64,000 nucleotides of DNA from Mucor racemosus (lineage: Eukaryota > Mucoromycota > Mucoromycetes > Mucorales > Mucoraceae), in assembly GCA_027405735.1 (NCBI GenBank), contig JAPEHQ010000008.1:1240001-1304000 (forward strand), written 5' to 3'. Position numbers and translations under genes: made by a program. The notes under the pieces are model-generated. The model was not told the origin of the DNA and did no database searches. It saw only the letters and a program-made list of their open reading frames with translations. Below, one piece after another: positions 13,078 to 25,119 of this stretch; within the stretch, counting starts at the first letter, position 1, and every line of letters starts with the position of its first letter.

Positions 13078-13715
13078 ATGGAAAAGAAAAGGTTAGTACA
13101 TTACTATAAATACTCTTTTCAATCTTATAAAAAAAAACTTCCTCTGTATCTAACCATGAACGTAGAATATAAACTTGATTTACTACAGCAAAACTATCAC
13201 CAACAAAAGAAGGAACAAAGAGTTAAGAAGACAAAAATTCCTCGATCAAGTTTGTTCCAATAAACAACGGTTTATCGATCAAGGTCAAAAAGGCAAAACC
13301 ATCGCATTTTTTGATGATTAGGGGATACTCAATTGGATCACGAATCAAAGGGTTCAAAACATACGGTGGCAAATGGAAACCTCATAACCACTCAAGATAT
13401 ATCTCAACAATTATTACTAATGAATTTAATGCATCACAAACCTGTGTTTATTGTTTCTATAAAACTACTCATCCTGTACATATTGTTGATGATACATTGC
13501 TGACCAATAATGGGACATCTGTTTGCACAAATCCAGCATCCATCTTGGTCGAATCAGGTTCTTCCCACAAAGGGAGAGATACCTTATCTTCTCTTGCAAT
13601 TGGCTTGTCAGGCTTATTGTATCTTGCACTTGGTGTTCGGTTACCATCACACCGACTTTACCAATATCGCCACTACCTTTCTTACAAGAAGCGTAGCACG
13701 GCTGGAGCTCGATGA
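13078..13715 (+). pseudogene. Decayed Fanzor/TnpB-like nuclease gene (C-terminal part)
   Basis: The C-terminal nuclease half of a gene related to the intact copy at 45425-49100, now spread over all three frames. The ORF 13078-13263 matches poorly the segment before RuvC-II. A second frame (about 13262-13316) reads KQRFID...IAFFDD then TAG, where the intact gene has IMFIGDRG. A third frame (13311-13715) reads GYSIGSRIKG, ITNEFNASQTCVYCF and GRDTLSSLAIGLSG, matching the intact GHAIRSPIKG, ITNEHNSSQTCLWCF and SRDCLSALAIGLAG. So there are at least two frameshifts. The second zinc-finger half is damaged (CTNPAS against CLNDAC). Non-functional as a protein; its 3' end keeps an RNA structure (see ncRNA entry). 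Confidence 0.75.
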
Positions 13716-13732
13716 GCTTCATACTTAAGGTA
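13678..13732 (+). ncRNA. Candidate omega-RNA-like double hairpin of the Fanzor relic
   Basis: Hairpin 1 at 13678-13691 has a 5-bp stem TTTCT/AGAAG (one G-U pair) and loop TACA. Then comes the linker GTAGCACGGC (13693-13702). Hairpin 2 at 13704-13720 has a 7-bp stem GGAGCTC/GAGCTTC with loop GAT. The block ends in AGGTA at 13728-13732. Order and linker match the 3' end of the intact gene, while the stem sequences differ. Assignment as a guide RNA is inference. Confidence 0.5.
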
Positions 13733-15736
13733 TACTGGCTCATGAATTATTTTTACTTTAACATATGCTAACTCTGCTGCTTTAACCCTTTTTTATTTTA
13801 CCCTCTCTTTTTGGTATATGTTTTCATCCTTTTTTCATTAAACAAATTTCACTAACTTTACCTTTTTGAAAACACAAGGCTATTTATCATTCCGTGTGGA
13901 GTTGAACTGTATTGCGGGTTATAATAAAGCGTACATCTCATAAAAAGGAAAACATTCTACTCTCTAAGGTTATTTTTGTTTAAAAACATAAACAGCACAT
14001 GTTTTCTTCTACTGTGTATACAGTTGTGTATTCTGAAACTATGTAGTTCTTGAGGATTACTACAAGCTGTAATGAGACTCTCAATCAGCCCATTAATATC
14101 AAGTATGAGCCAGCTATTCAGCAATAATTATACGAACCTAGAAGCTATGTATCCCAATTGCAAAAAAACAATACATTTTAAATCAACATTTCAAACCCTT
14201 TTTCCCCATATTTTTAATGGACAAAGTACAATCAAGATTCTTAAAATCATTTCCTAGAATGTTTAAAGTGTGCATGTGTTTTTGTTTCACATTAAAAGGC
14301 TATTTAAGCAGATTTGTATAGAGGAATTATTTTAAAATATCAATGACAGCAAAGATCTTTATACACAACAAATTATGATTTCACTACATAATACGAACTT
14401 AAGCACATGTATTACTATCATACAATAGTCTTTCGATCGTGAATAATATGCATCATGTTTAGCTTCTTTTGTGAGCGTAAACACATTTTTCATGTGTGAA
14501 AAAAAAAACCGAGAAACTCTTCTAAGCTATCGACTGCAATTCAATTGAGAATCATTATGGAATCCTTTTAGACTTTCTTTCTTAATGTGTACATATCTTT
14601 GTGTCACAACAAATTTTTGTTGGCTTTTCGTAGAAGAATAGAAAACTAGAGATAGGAAGATAGAAATGCAAGAAGCTTTTGTATCGTCTATTCTTTAATC
14701 TCTACGCGCTTCCCAACATTATTTATCACGTCTACTTTTTCAAATGCCTGTCTAGAATACATTTCAACTTTTAGACTGATGGCCCCGATCTTCAACTGAA
14801 TAGGTTTCATTTTCCTAAATAGAGAACCATTTCACAATTAAGTTTATAAAAAGCATGATTGCGTGTGTATCTTGATCAAATAATCTTTTATAAGATCGAC
14901 ATAGTAAAGCAATTTCATGTATTTTTATAATAAAAATTAATCAATAAATATCTGTTTTCGTACCTGAATATATTCTGACATGTTATTAAATGTGCCAGAA
15001 AATGAAAAATTAACGAATATTCCATATCGATTAATGCTCAATTAGAGAATTCTTTGATTATTTGTTATTTATTTCATGTACCTTAGGTTCCTAAAATATC
15101 TTAATGATACATTTTTAGTGCAAAAAGTTTCATGTTTGAAATGTGGCTACACAAAATGCACTTGGACACAGACATCATGTATCCCCCCTCCTCCACCTTT
15201 TTGAGTCATTTAAGGTTTAGACATGCCTTAAAATTAGATTTAAAGAGTAGGGCTTTGTCAACTAAGCTTTTCTCGTTGGATTTCTTTTACATGAATAAAT
15301 TGAAATAGTAGCTTTTTCTTTTTAATAATAATATTAGTAAACTTTCACTAGGAACGTAATAAAGCAAAACCTCTTTATTTTACATTTATAAGGTTGTTAT
15401 GAATATTGTTTCATAGCAACCAATTAAGAAAGAGACCTACTAAAAAGGGGCAAACTATGTCTGGACATTTAAACAATGATGTTTTATGATGTAAAAGTTT
15501 AAATTATTTTTGTATACAAGGGTTCTTTTTTTTATTTATTTATTTATAAAATGTATGAAAATATACAGAGCTATACAAGCTGTAGTTTTAAACAATGTGC
15601 GTATGTGCGTTGAAAATGATACTATAAATGAGAATGCGTTATTATAAAAAATGGGAAAATTGGGGGGGGGGGAGGAGAGGGGTGGGGGAGATTTTTTTTT
15701 TCTTATTTTCTAAAAATTCATAATTGGAGCTAAATT
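13733..15736. other. Intergenic region / probable 3' region of the zinc-finger gene
   Basis: No gene supported. Contains a poly-G/purine run at 15662-15690 just downstream of the minus-strand stop, and T-rich tracts. Part of it may be 3' UTR of the C2H2 gene. Confidence 0.4.
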
Positions 15737-17022
15737 TTATATACGATTCCTTGAGAAAGATTCATGCGTAGTAGATATTTGTTGACGGAAAGCGTTGATT
15801 TGAGAAGTTGTATTATTGCTAATGACAGCTGTAGGAGAAACATTGCGTAAAGGTGGTAATTTAATAGGAAAAGAGATTGAACATGTAGGTGAAGTAGTGA
15901 TGCGAGTCATTAAAATAGGTTCTCTCACCACAGGTTCCATACAGAATTTGCCAAAACCCTGAAGGGCTTCAAATTCATCTAGTGTGATATCAATTCCATT
16001 TGCTTTAAAGCGAGATTGCAAATAGGATGGCATCTCATTATATCCTGCTTCTTCTGCTTCATCAGCTTCTTCATTAGATGTTGTATCGGATGAATTTGAA
16101 GAAGAAGTGCTGTAACTATGACCTAATTCTTGAATAGGAGTCGAAAGATCAACGTAGGACAAACGTCTTTTTAACATGGCGGTTGTGGTTTCACTGTGCA
16201 TGGAGTTTTTGCGTGGTTGATGTTGATGTTGATATTGATGTTGATATTGATGTTGATGTTGATGTTGATGTTGTTGAAAATAATCGGTATGTGTTACAGA
16301 AGAATAAAATTTAAGAGGAGGATGAGTGGGAAGAGGCGCTATCATTGTATTTGAATTATAAGTTGGTGTTGGAGATGATGGAGTATTATCATACATTGGA
16401 CTCCATTGTCTTTGATTTTGTTGAGATGAAGAACAAGTCGATTCTGATGATGAGAAATGTTGCTGTTGTGAATAGCCGAAAAGTTGCTGTTTGTATTTAG
16501 TAAAATCTTTCTCAGAAGTGGGGGAAGTTGGCTCTTGTTGTTGTTGATAATATGATGTAAACTTTTCTTCATCATTAAGCAAATGATGGTGATTTTCCAT
16601 CATAATAGTGCTTGCAGTAGGAGATGGTAAAGAGGGAACATGCATCATACTATGATCTTCAGGAACAGACATGGGTGAAAGCTTTCCTTCAGATGAATCA
16701 CAAGAATCCTTCTTTTTAGGACGGGTATGTGTATGAGTATGCTGCATCATATTGTCAAATCTACTAAACATTCGATCACAATTTGGTACAACACATCTAA
16801 ATGGTTTCTAATAAAAAAAAATTTGCCATTAGTTGAGGAAAATTGAATGTAAACGACAATTATATATATATATATTTATTTATTTACCTCTCCTGTATGT
16901 TTTCGAGCATGTCTAGCTAAATGTTCACTTCGAGTAAAGACCATATCACAATTGCCAAATCCTGTACATTTGAACAATTTAGGTTCAGATCTACGTCCTG
17001 ATGCTCTTTTCTTTTGTGGCAT
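15737..17022 (-). CDS. Twin C2H2 zinc-finger transcription factor
   Basis: Two exons, 17022-16888 and 16807-15737, give 401 aa. The two fingers lie at the N terminus and the intron falls exactly between them after HTGE: first finger [18 protein letters not shown] with LARHARKH, linker TGEKPFRC, second finger [10 protein letters not shown] with MMQHTHTH. This close pair resembles the Msn2/Com2-type fungal regulators that bind GC-rich stress-response elements, though the target is not readable here. The rest is disordered and rich in Ser, Gln and His, with a His-Gln run coded by an imperfect TGATGT repeat (16213-16272 on the plus strand). ATG 17022 (MPQKKRASG) is the first ATG in the frame. Confidence 0.85.
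16213..16276 (-). repeat. Hexanucleotide repeat coding for (His-Gln)n
   Basis: Imperfect tandem TGATGT/TGATAT units inside the C2H2 gene, read on the minus strand as alternating His-Gln/Tyr codons. Likely length-variable. Confidence 0.85.
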
Positions 17023-17885
17023 GTTATATACAGAACTTGACGAAGATGTTGTTGATGTTGGATTAAAAGAAGTCAATTTGGATAGATTAAATAAAGGGTT
17101 AAATATTAAATAAAATGCTACTATTGTTGTTGTCAATTAACAAAAAAAAGTTGAAAAGAGAATTATAAATCGAAAAAAGAAGAAAGGGGAAGGGCAAAGG
17201 TTCCCTATAAATTTATTCTAATTTTTTTTCAGTGGGACTATGTTTTAATTATAGTTTTTTTCTCTCTTTCTTTCTTTCCTAAATGACAAAATGACACACC
17301 GTCATGCAATCGCACCGACTGTTCAGGGCACAAACTAAAAAAAAAAAATTTCAATCACCCTTCCAAGACATTTTTTTTATATCAAAAAACCGGAATAAAA
17401 ATGTCTCAGTTAAAGCAAAAAAAAAGAGAAGGAAAAAAATATCTAGGTTCAAAAAAAAGACATTGGTAATTTTTATTGTTTCAATTGATTATCTCATGTT
17501 AATTAATCTCATTTCCTTTTGTCATCGTTAAAATATTGACTGCACCAGAATATCTACAGTAAAAAAAGATTTTCAGCAAATTTAGTATCAGTCTCCTTTC
17601 TTATTGTCTGTTGTACACCCTACCGTGCGTTTTGACCATATCGCTGCGAAGTGATACAAATGGCATCAAGACCTAATGAGCTGATCTGAGACCCAAACCT
17701 TGCCTATAAAATCAGTAATTTAACCCCGGTACTTTCAGGTACACTCCGATATAAACTCCGATATAAATGAACTGTCTATACTTACTAATAAAACTTGAGT
17801 ATTTCTTATACATTTAATTTCATGAGGCTCTTTATACGACCATCGGTAAACTCGGCCATTTTCTTTATAAGATTATGTTAAGTAT
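17023..17885. other. Intergenic region upstream of the C2H2 gene
   Basis: Holds the C2H2 promoter and the 3' flank of the GPI-PLD-like gene. Several A/T homopolymer runs and a tandem of two ACTCCGATATAAA words at 17744-17769. No gene seen. Confidence 0.4.
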
Positions 17886-20793
17886 TTATAATGCATAAAT
17901 TCTTTTTAAACTCTGACCTTGTTCTGACATTGGTTCACCTATCCAGATCACATCATCTTTTCCCATCAAAATGGATTGACCTAAATGTCCTGCGTTTGTG
18001 CGACCCTCTATCAAACTCATCAAGCCATGTTCCATATCAAAGTTTGGTACATCTTGATTTACATGATCAATTTGCTGTTGCATAACAACCCAATTGTATA
18101 ATCTAACAGTGCCCCCCTGCCAAAATGTTTGCAATTTGGACTTGGTTTCCTAATAGAAAAAAGTTTAAGAATTCATTCTTTAGAGAGCCTATAAACATAC
18201 TTCTGAAGGACTGGAGACCGCCAAGACGTCTTGTTTTTCATTAGTGGCTAGTACTCTATAGTAATATATATATTTATATTTTTTAGTTTGTTTCTTTTTT
18301 TCCCTTTCAATCGACCTTTTTTGGTCTCAGATGAAACTGTGTTTTTTTTTTTTTTTTTTTTTTTTTGTTGGTCCTTACTTTCCATATTGTTGAAATTCTT
18401 TGGTGCCAGTGATGATCCACTTTAATTTATAAGTAAAAATGTCAAAAGCGTAAACTCTTCCAACTCGCTGCTTTTGGTCCATGGAATAACCAGGAGCACT
18501 TATTAGTAATGTATCTCGAATTATCAATATGGATTCTCCAAAATGATCATACGAATTTATATCTGGATTTTCAATCTCAAAATGTGGTTGTGTTAATCTG
18601 TTTTCAGTGTTTAGATAAACAGATACTTTCCCTGCCTAAAGATATTTAACATTAATTATTTTTTTTCCAAATAAAAACAAAGCTTACCTGTGGTTGGTTC
18701 CCAACGCAACATAATGGACAGCCAATCACCAAGTCTTTGAAACCGTCCTGATCCACATCAACCCCAGCTAAAACCGTTCCTAGTAATCCTTGAGATTGAA
18801 GCTGAATTCGGATACAAGATGATTCCGAAAGACCCATACGAGCTTGTCCAAAATAGACATCAACTCTGTCATTAAATGGTGTTGCAATGGCTAGATCATC
18901 TATCCCGTCCTTATTTAGATCCAACACCGCCATAGACCAACCAAATCGGCCATGATGAGTATCACCATGCAAAACAGTGTGTGATACATTACGTATATCT
19001 ATATCCGTGTTTAATGCTGTTGTAGGTGACAAGTTACTACTAACAACAAAAACTGCTCCTGTTTGTAATTCATCTTTATAATGAAATGGGGCCGAGATAG
19101 CAATGTCCATTTGATCATTCTTATCGTTACTACCAAAATGACCAGATACAATTTGATGTCCTACTCTTGAAGATGACATTGGAATGGTTAATGTAATTTT
19201 AGACAATGATTCTGCTTCATGCAGTGATAAACATTGTTGTTTGTTATTGCTGTCTGTTGAAGATCTTAATTTAGCCTTTCCTGCATTTTTACCTGAATTT
19301 GAATCAAAACCAGGGCTACCAAACGGGTATTGAATTATAGCACGCTTGTTCTTCTTAAATGTGGGTGACACAGTAGTGGTTACAAAAGGAAGCATATCAT
19401 CATGTTGATTATCGTGTATTTTATTTGTTTTATTGACAGTGAGCGTCAATACACCTGTTATAGTATCATAACTTTGATAGATCTTATTGAAATTAGGTTT
19501 TTTATTAGCTTGATACGGTGATTGAATATTATGATTCAAGCATGTTGCTCCTTTTAACGTTGTTGTTGTTGTTGTTGTTGTTGTTGTTATAGTCTCTGCT
19601 GCTGATGCTGCTCCTGCTGAACTAAAAAAATAACTAGCACATAATGTATCTGGTTTATCATGATATGCACCGTTTTCAAAAGCGTTCACAAGTTCTGGAT
19701 AGCAATCTGAAACACTACCAGACATATCTTCGATGCCTATTGAAATAACTAGATGAATTCATTTCTTTCTTTTCTAAAAGAGTAATACATATATACCTCC
19801 TTTGTAGTAGTCGTATAACTCTTCTGTTAAAAATGGACTTTTTGATCCGTAATAACCAAACATCAACTGGCCAAACTCGACATCTATTTTAGAAGCAGCA
19901 AAAGCCGCAGCCATACAATATTGAATATGCGATGCGAGAGGTATTCTCTGTCCTGTAGAGGCATAAAGCCGCTTATATATCTCGACTATATCATTAACCG
20001 GCACCTTCCAGGTTTCATTTAAATAAGACAGTCTGTTAGAGTGCCGTAACGTAAACTCTGCACCCGCATCTGCGGCTATATGAGACTCTTCTGTATTATC
20101 ATGGAAATCCGATTTTGCCATAGCAACAATAAAATAGTCTTGTAGACCGCTTAGACTATGCCATTTTACATCAGCCATGCCATGTGACATGACGGCAAAT
20201 ATAAAAGATATCAACCCCTAATTATGTACATATAAATTTTTATTATTAGATTTTTTGATTTGAATAATATAATATATGTGAGCTCATTTACTTTTACATG
20301 CGTATTTGTATGAAATTGAGATGCTGGGTATGTTTCTCGAATATAATTCACTGCCGTTTTTATAAATGTTGGCCAATGAGCTAATATATGCATTAATACA
20401 ATTTTATCTTTAGTAAACCATCACTAAATATTACCATCTTCTGATTGTTGATTATTTCCCAAACATTGATATCCCCTATTGAAACAACATATCAGAATAT
20501 TGATTTTGCTGATAAACAGTGCATTTACTAAATACCAATCTGGAAAAAACGATCCAGCTTGTGTATAGCTAGCGGATTCAAGCAAATCATTTTTGTATGT
20601 TTGATGTAATGTTGATTTAGGAACAAAGTTTTCCAAAGACCGAAACGTAACTTCATTATGAACAGCACTAAAATATATGAGCTTATCAGTTAAGAAAATG
20701 TATGTTTGGTTTGAGAGTATAAACATACATTCCACATGCATTTAGCTTTGATATAAATAAAAGTAGAATAAAGCATCGTCTATGAAAATACAT
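17886..20793 (-). CDS. GPI-specific phospholipase D-like protein (zinc-dependent PLC domain plus FG-GAP repeats)
   Basis: Nine exons (20793-20729, 20667-20536, 20475-20435, 20380-20292, 20217-19797, 19736-18688, 18635-18379, 18255-18201, 18149-17886) join in frame to 790 aa, near the 840 aa of animal GPLD1. The start gives a hydrophobic signal (CFILLLFISKLNACG) whose mature end CGIAVHNE matches the Cys-Gly start of GPLD1. The N-terminal domain has the metal-site motifs expected: SHGMADVKWHSL and SDFHDNTEESHIAADAGAEF. C-terminal FG-GAP repeats follow (LDLNKDGIDDLAIATPF, VDVDQDGFKDLVIGCPL) with Ca-binding DxNxDGxxD. It probably acts on secreted or surface GPI lipids. A run of ten Thr lies in the central insert. 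Catalysis is inferred. Confidence 0.85.
18344..18366. repeat. Poly(T) tract within an intron of the GPI-PLD-like gene
   Basis: Uninterrupted run of about 23 T in the intron between exons 18635-18379 and 18255-18201; on the coding (minus) strand it is poly(A). Confidence 0.8.
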
Positions 20794-22651
20794 ATAATTA
20801 ATATTACAAAAATGCAAACAGAATATTTGCAAAACGAGGGTGAGGAGAAAAGGAAGAAACAGTTTTTTTCTATCTTTTAATTAAATTTTACTGGATATGT
20901 CGCTATTCTTTCTTTCTCTCTCTTTCTCACTTTTCGGCACTTGACGTTAAGCCATGTATAGAAAGGATCCTTTTTTACGGGAATACCAACCAATTAAATC
21001 CTATTTTAATCTGGTCTCCTTGATTTTCTTGTAAATATATATATATATATTATCTGTAGACTTCATATAACAATGAATACTTGGTTATCTATATATACCA
21101 GGAGTTATTTTGTTTGTTTATATGTGTGTGTATGTTGAATGCGCGCATGACGAAGCAAAATTAAGGTTACGACAATATACCCGGGATTTTAAAATAGCTT
21201 GCATTAGCGCAGTTGCTTACCCATTGTTGACCAAATTCTAATTAATGAGCTGATTTGTACTACAAATACCCAAACGTGATTTGAAAATGACAGTGAAGAA
21301 ACCATTACGCTTAACTGTAAAGCAACCAAAAGCTCGCTTGTATACCGTATATACATTTTTTATAAAAGGTTATTTATTGTCGAACACTTTTTTCATGTCA
21401 CTTACATAAGCCAACATATTATCAAATATATGTGAATGTGTGCACATTCATAAGCATTTTATTTTCTCTTGGCATATTTATATATCATATGAAAATGAAA
21501 TCTAGACCAAAATCATTACTGCATTCATGATACAACCAGCACCGACAAAAAGAATGGTTGATTTTAGTCCATTATATGTATGCATTAATACCGCGTTTAT
21601 TAATATTATGTATTAATTGTTTTAAATATGCATAAGTCATTCTGCTTAGATACAATAGTCTGCTAGGCGTTGCTACTTGGAAGCCCCTTTGTTTTTTTTC
21701 TCATAATAAAAAAACCAGATTGATCAAATTTTTGAAATATCTACAGTCGAAACAGTATCTCGAGTCAGAAAGCTGATATAATGCCTCAAACCTTTTTTTT
21801 TTTTTTTTTTTTGTTTGATTTTCACCTAACGTACAGCATAACAATAGGAATTCGACCCCCCTCTAAAAATTAGGCATACATTCATTATAAAATTAAAAAT
21901 TGAGTTCTAGTTTCTACAAAACAATCTATAAAGTCAGCGCTATCAGTAATTTGTTTTGAATGTGTTCCTATCAACATTATTGCGCAAAAATGTTTTCGTC
22001 ATATCATATAATGTTAGAATACAAACATTCTTCTTTTTTCGTCAATGATATCTCTATCGACTTTAATTTTATGTATTATGGTCTAGAATATTAAAAGCAT
22101 ATACAGTTAAAATAATGAAATTTTCCCTAATATTAAAAATATTATTCCAATGCTTCTTGTACTCCTCCTTATATCTATAAATGTAAAAATTATGAAACGA
22201 CAGGCTATTTAATTCAATCAAACAAATAAAAGCAAGCCGTTTTTATGTGATAATTTTGAATATTACAATATGTACCAGATGCCTGGCTTTCATTTGAATT
22301 GTTTTGCTTGAATGTAGCTGTATTTTTGATAGAGTAATGATATACCATACCCACAGCAATATTTTTGAAGATATCTAAATGACAAGAGCCTCTAAAATTG
22401 CTTGAATTGGCAATATCGACGGCAATGTATCGTCTATTAATATTGTGCAATATCACAAAAAAAAATTCAAGCGGGTTTTTGGAGTATTACGCCGGGAGGT
22501 TATATCAATCCCAAAGCTAAAATATGTACTAAATCATTTAATAAAATGAAAGAGCACACTAAAGCTAGAAAAATTTATTATAAAATGGAAATATCTTCTT
22601 TTATATTTACCTTCTCTAATTACGACTAATCTAAAATGAGTCTATATATAT
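20794..22651. other. AT-rich intergenic region
   Basis: No supported gene. Contains CT-rich, TA-dinucleotide (21036-21049) and poly-T (21792-21811) tracts. Upstream flank of the GPI-PLD-like gene on one side and of the inverted CACTA-type pair on the other. Confidence 0.45.
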
Positions 22652-24967
22652 AACTACCAACTATCAAAGGTACACCATAATTATTATTTATTAGCTTGTT
22701 ATTAATAATTGGTTTTATTAATAAATCAATTTTTATAGGTCAAAAGTAAGTTTTTTCTGGTAAAGCATTGAGTAAATTGGCTTGGGAAAAAGAGGGTAAA
22801 AAGGTGGCAACAGGTTCCAGTATTGGCCATGTTTATGTTTATGATGTTGAAGGGATAAGGCTAAAACTTAATGTAAATCACCTCTAGCGCAATAATTATA
22901 AAATAAAACTATATTATCATCAAATAAACTACCACATAATATTATCATGTATAAAGATTTACAGTAATAAGCTTGAATCAAATGGGTACAGCATCATTAA
23001 TTCTTGAAAAAGTTCTCAAGTATTATAAAATCTCTTATTTTTAAGACTTATAGGGCTTATAAGCGGAATATTAATTTAGAAAATTATTTTTGTCCAGATC
23101 ATCAATTTTGACATTTTTTAAATTTTTTTTTCTGGTTTTGCAAATTTAGAGTTAATTATACTACCAATTATAAAAACAAAAAATATACACATATACAGCA
23201 TTTAGCGCTCTATTTGCTCAATAAAAATAACCAACATTTTCATTGCAAAATATTACATGAAAATCCTTTAATCAAAATTCCGTTTTTGGGACAAAAATAC
23301 TAAGTTTCATTACTTAACATTTAATATTAAGCTTTTATAAAATGTGTATTAGTCATGGCTACAATTTTCTCTCACAATGTAGTATATTCAAACGTTGATT
23401 TTGGTATCAAAATTTGATTTTTCTGTTTTTTGATGAAAATCATGAGTGTTGGTAAGGATAAAATGAGTCACCGAAAATGTCCGCTACAAAGTCTGAATTT
23501 TCAGACCGTACATGGTTAAATATAAGAAAAGTTTAAAAAAAAGAAACGCTTTTTTATTTAAAACTTAGATAGACCATAATATAAGAGACTTGGCCATTTA
23601 ATCTTGCTATGTTCAATTACGGCGTCGCTCTACGGGTTTGCTTTTGCAATTTTTTAATGAAAATGTATGCTATTACAGACGGTTTTCTGGTAGAAAAATA
23701 TGTTTCTATGATAACAGATAATATCTATTATAATGTTTATTAGATTATGGTTCATGCGCTGTAATGCTGCTTCTACATTGGCTGAAATGTGCAATTTAGC
23801 AGGGTTTTAAATGCGCTAAATAATGTAAAGCCTTGAAAATCCTTTTCTACTACGTGTGTTGCTTCTCTCTTTTTGTTCTCATATTCCAAGGATAATATAT
23901 TCACCGTTTGATAAGGTATATGAGATTATCAAGCTGGTATTCGTTTCTTTTATCTAAATACGCATGCTAACATAAGGGGCTAATGTTTTTAATATAGGTA
24001 GCAGTCGTTATATTAGAGACTGATATTTTCATTTAATTGCATTCTAAGATCAAATATCATTATTTATTACTGTATAGTTGGACGTATTTCTTGATTAACA
24101 GATCAAATCGAAGGCAACAGCGATATTTGTATCTACTCAATGAAAAGCTAGAATTGGCTACAATCTCACGAAATGTTCCAGAAAAATGATAAAATTTCAA
24201 ATGATATAGAAACAAAAAAAAAAAAAAAGAATAATCTAACGTCTTGCCTGTTTATTATAATTTTGATTGTAGCTATACTACTTGAAAACAAATCTTTTTA
24301 TAATAATATATGACAGTCGTAAACTAAAATAATAAATTTAAAGAAGGTTAATTTGTTTAAATTTTATAAGTGATAAAGTAACATCTATAATCTTATTAGG
24401 TTTGGCTTAATTGCATATAAATTTAAGCAGTAAGTGCTATGTGCTATTCAAGTTTATGCTCCAGCAAAAAACCATTGTTTCTGTAAATATTATAGCTATA
24501 AACATATTTACAAATGATGATAATCGTAAATATATTGGCTCTTGCATGTACTGCTCTACATCAATAACACATCGAATTGTGTTATTGTCTATGATTTATA
24601 TTAATAAAAGCAAATGTAATTTAAAAACCCATTATTCCAGCAAAATATGCAATGGAATTTTGAAAACAACACGATGCTCATGTACAAACCAATTTGTGCC
24701 CATACAATTAGCTCATTATGCTTATGGCCAGATTTCATTGTTATTATGCACACATGGGATCAATGTTATGCACACTGAGAGAATCTATAATTCTGCACAT
24801 ACAGGCTTAGCGTTGTTATGCTCGTGTGCAGTTTCTTTTGTAGTGCCCATGTGCATCTTGGTATCTTTTTAGCCATATTCAGTGGGCACAACAGCTCAGG
24901 CGGCTATAGTGTGCAGCCCACCTGGGCACAACAAAATTATCTTGTGCAGCACAGGTTGGCCGTAGTG
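22652..24967 (+). mobile_element. CACTA-type DNA element, non-autonomous, left arm of giant inverted repeat
   Basis: 2.3-kb element present as a near-identical reverse-complement copy at 25513-27826. The right terminus reads GGCCGTAGTG, the reverse complement of CACTACGGCC. The left terminus (AACTACCAAC here, CACTACCAAC in the other copy) is an imperfect inverted match. CACTA...TAGTG ends are the hallmark of CMC/EnSpm (CACTA) transposons. The last 300 bp are crowded with GTGC/GCAC words (TGTGCCC, ATGCACA, GTGGGCACAAC, TTGTGCAGC), as expected of subterminal transposase-binding repeats. No transposase is coded. The 153-codon open frame at 24411-24872 is not recognisable and may be chance. A target-site duplication could not be established. 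Confidence 0.75.
22755..22890 (+). pseudogene. WD40-repeat gene fragment carried inside the CACTA-type element
   Basis: Reads KALSKLAWEKEGKKVATGSS then IGHVYVYDVEG before a stop. This is a WD40 blade (W..EGKKVA.GSS.GHV.VYDV), most like dynein intermediate chain, by eye. The mirrored copy is at about 27600-27720 and a frameshifted copy at 61612-61745. Probably host sequence captured by the element. Confidence 0.55.
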
Positions 24968-25118
24968 TTTATTTGATTAAAATATTAAGGAAGGAAGAGA
25001 ATAGATATTTTCACTGACGTTCAATATCTGATTTGACATTTGCATATTTATATGAAATATGCAACTGTAACTAATTTATACAATTGTTGAAACAACATGG
25101 AATGTGAACCATTACAAA
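24968..25118. repeat. Repeat B segment, also at 31235-31393
   Basis: Starts immediately after the CACTA-type terminus with TTTATTTGATTAAAAT and ends at CATTACAA. A diverged copy with the same start and end lies at 31235-31393, so this is an older dispersed element or element end within the spacer. Confidence 0.65.
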
Positions 25119-25119
25119 G

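Noticed and set aside
17640..17720. Possible structured RNA gene upstream of the C2H2 gene
   Set aside because: More GC than its surroundings but no tRNA, 5S or snoRNA boxes could be matched.
24411..24872. 153-codon ORF in the left CACTA-type arm
   Set aside because: No recognisable domain; the diverged copies at 60420-60830 break it with stops, so selection on it is not supported.
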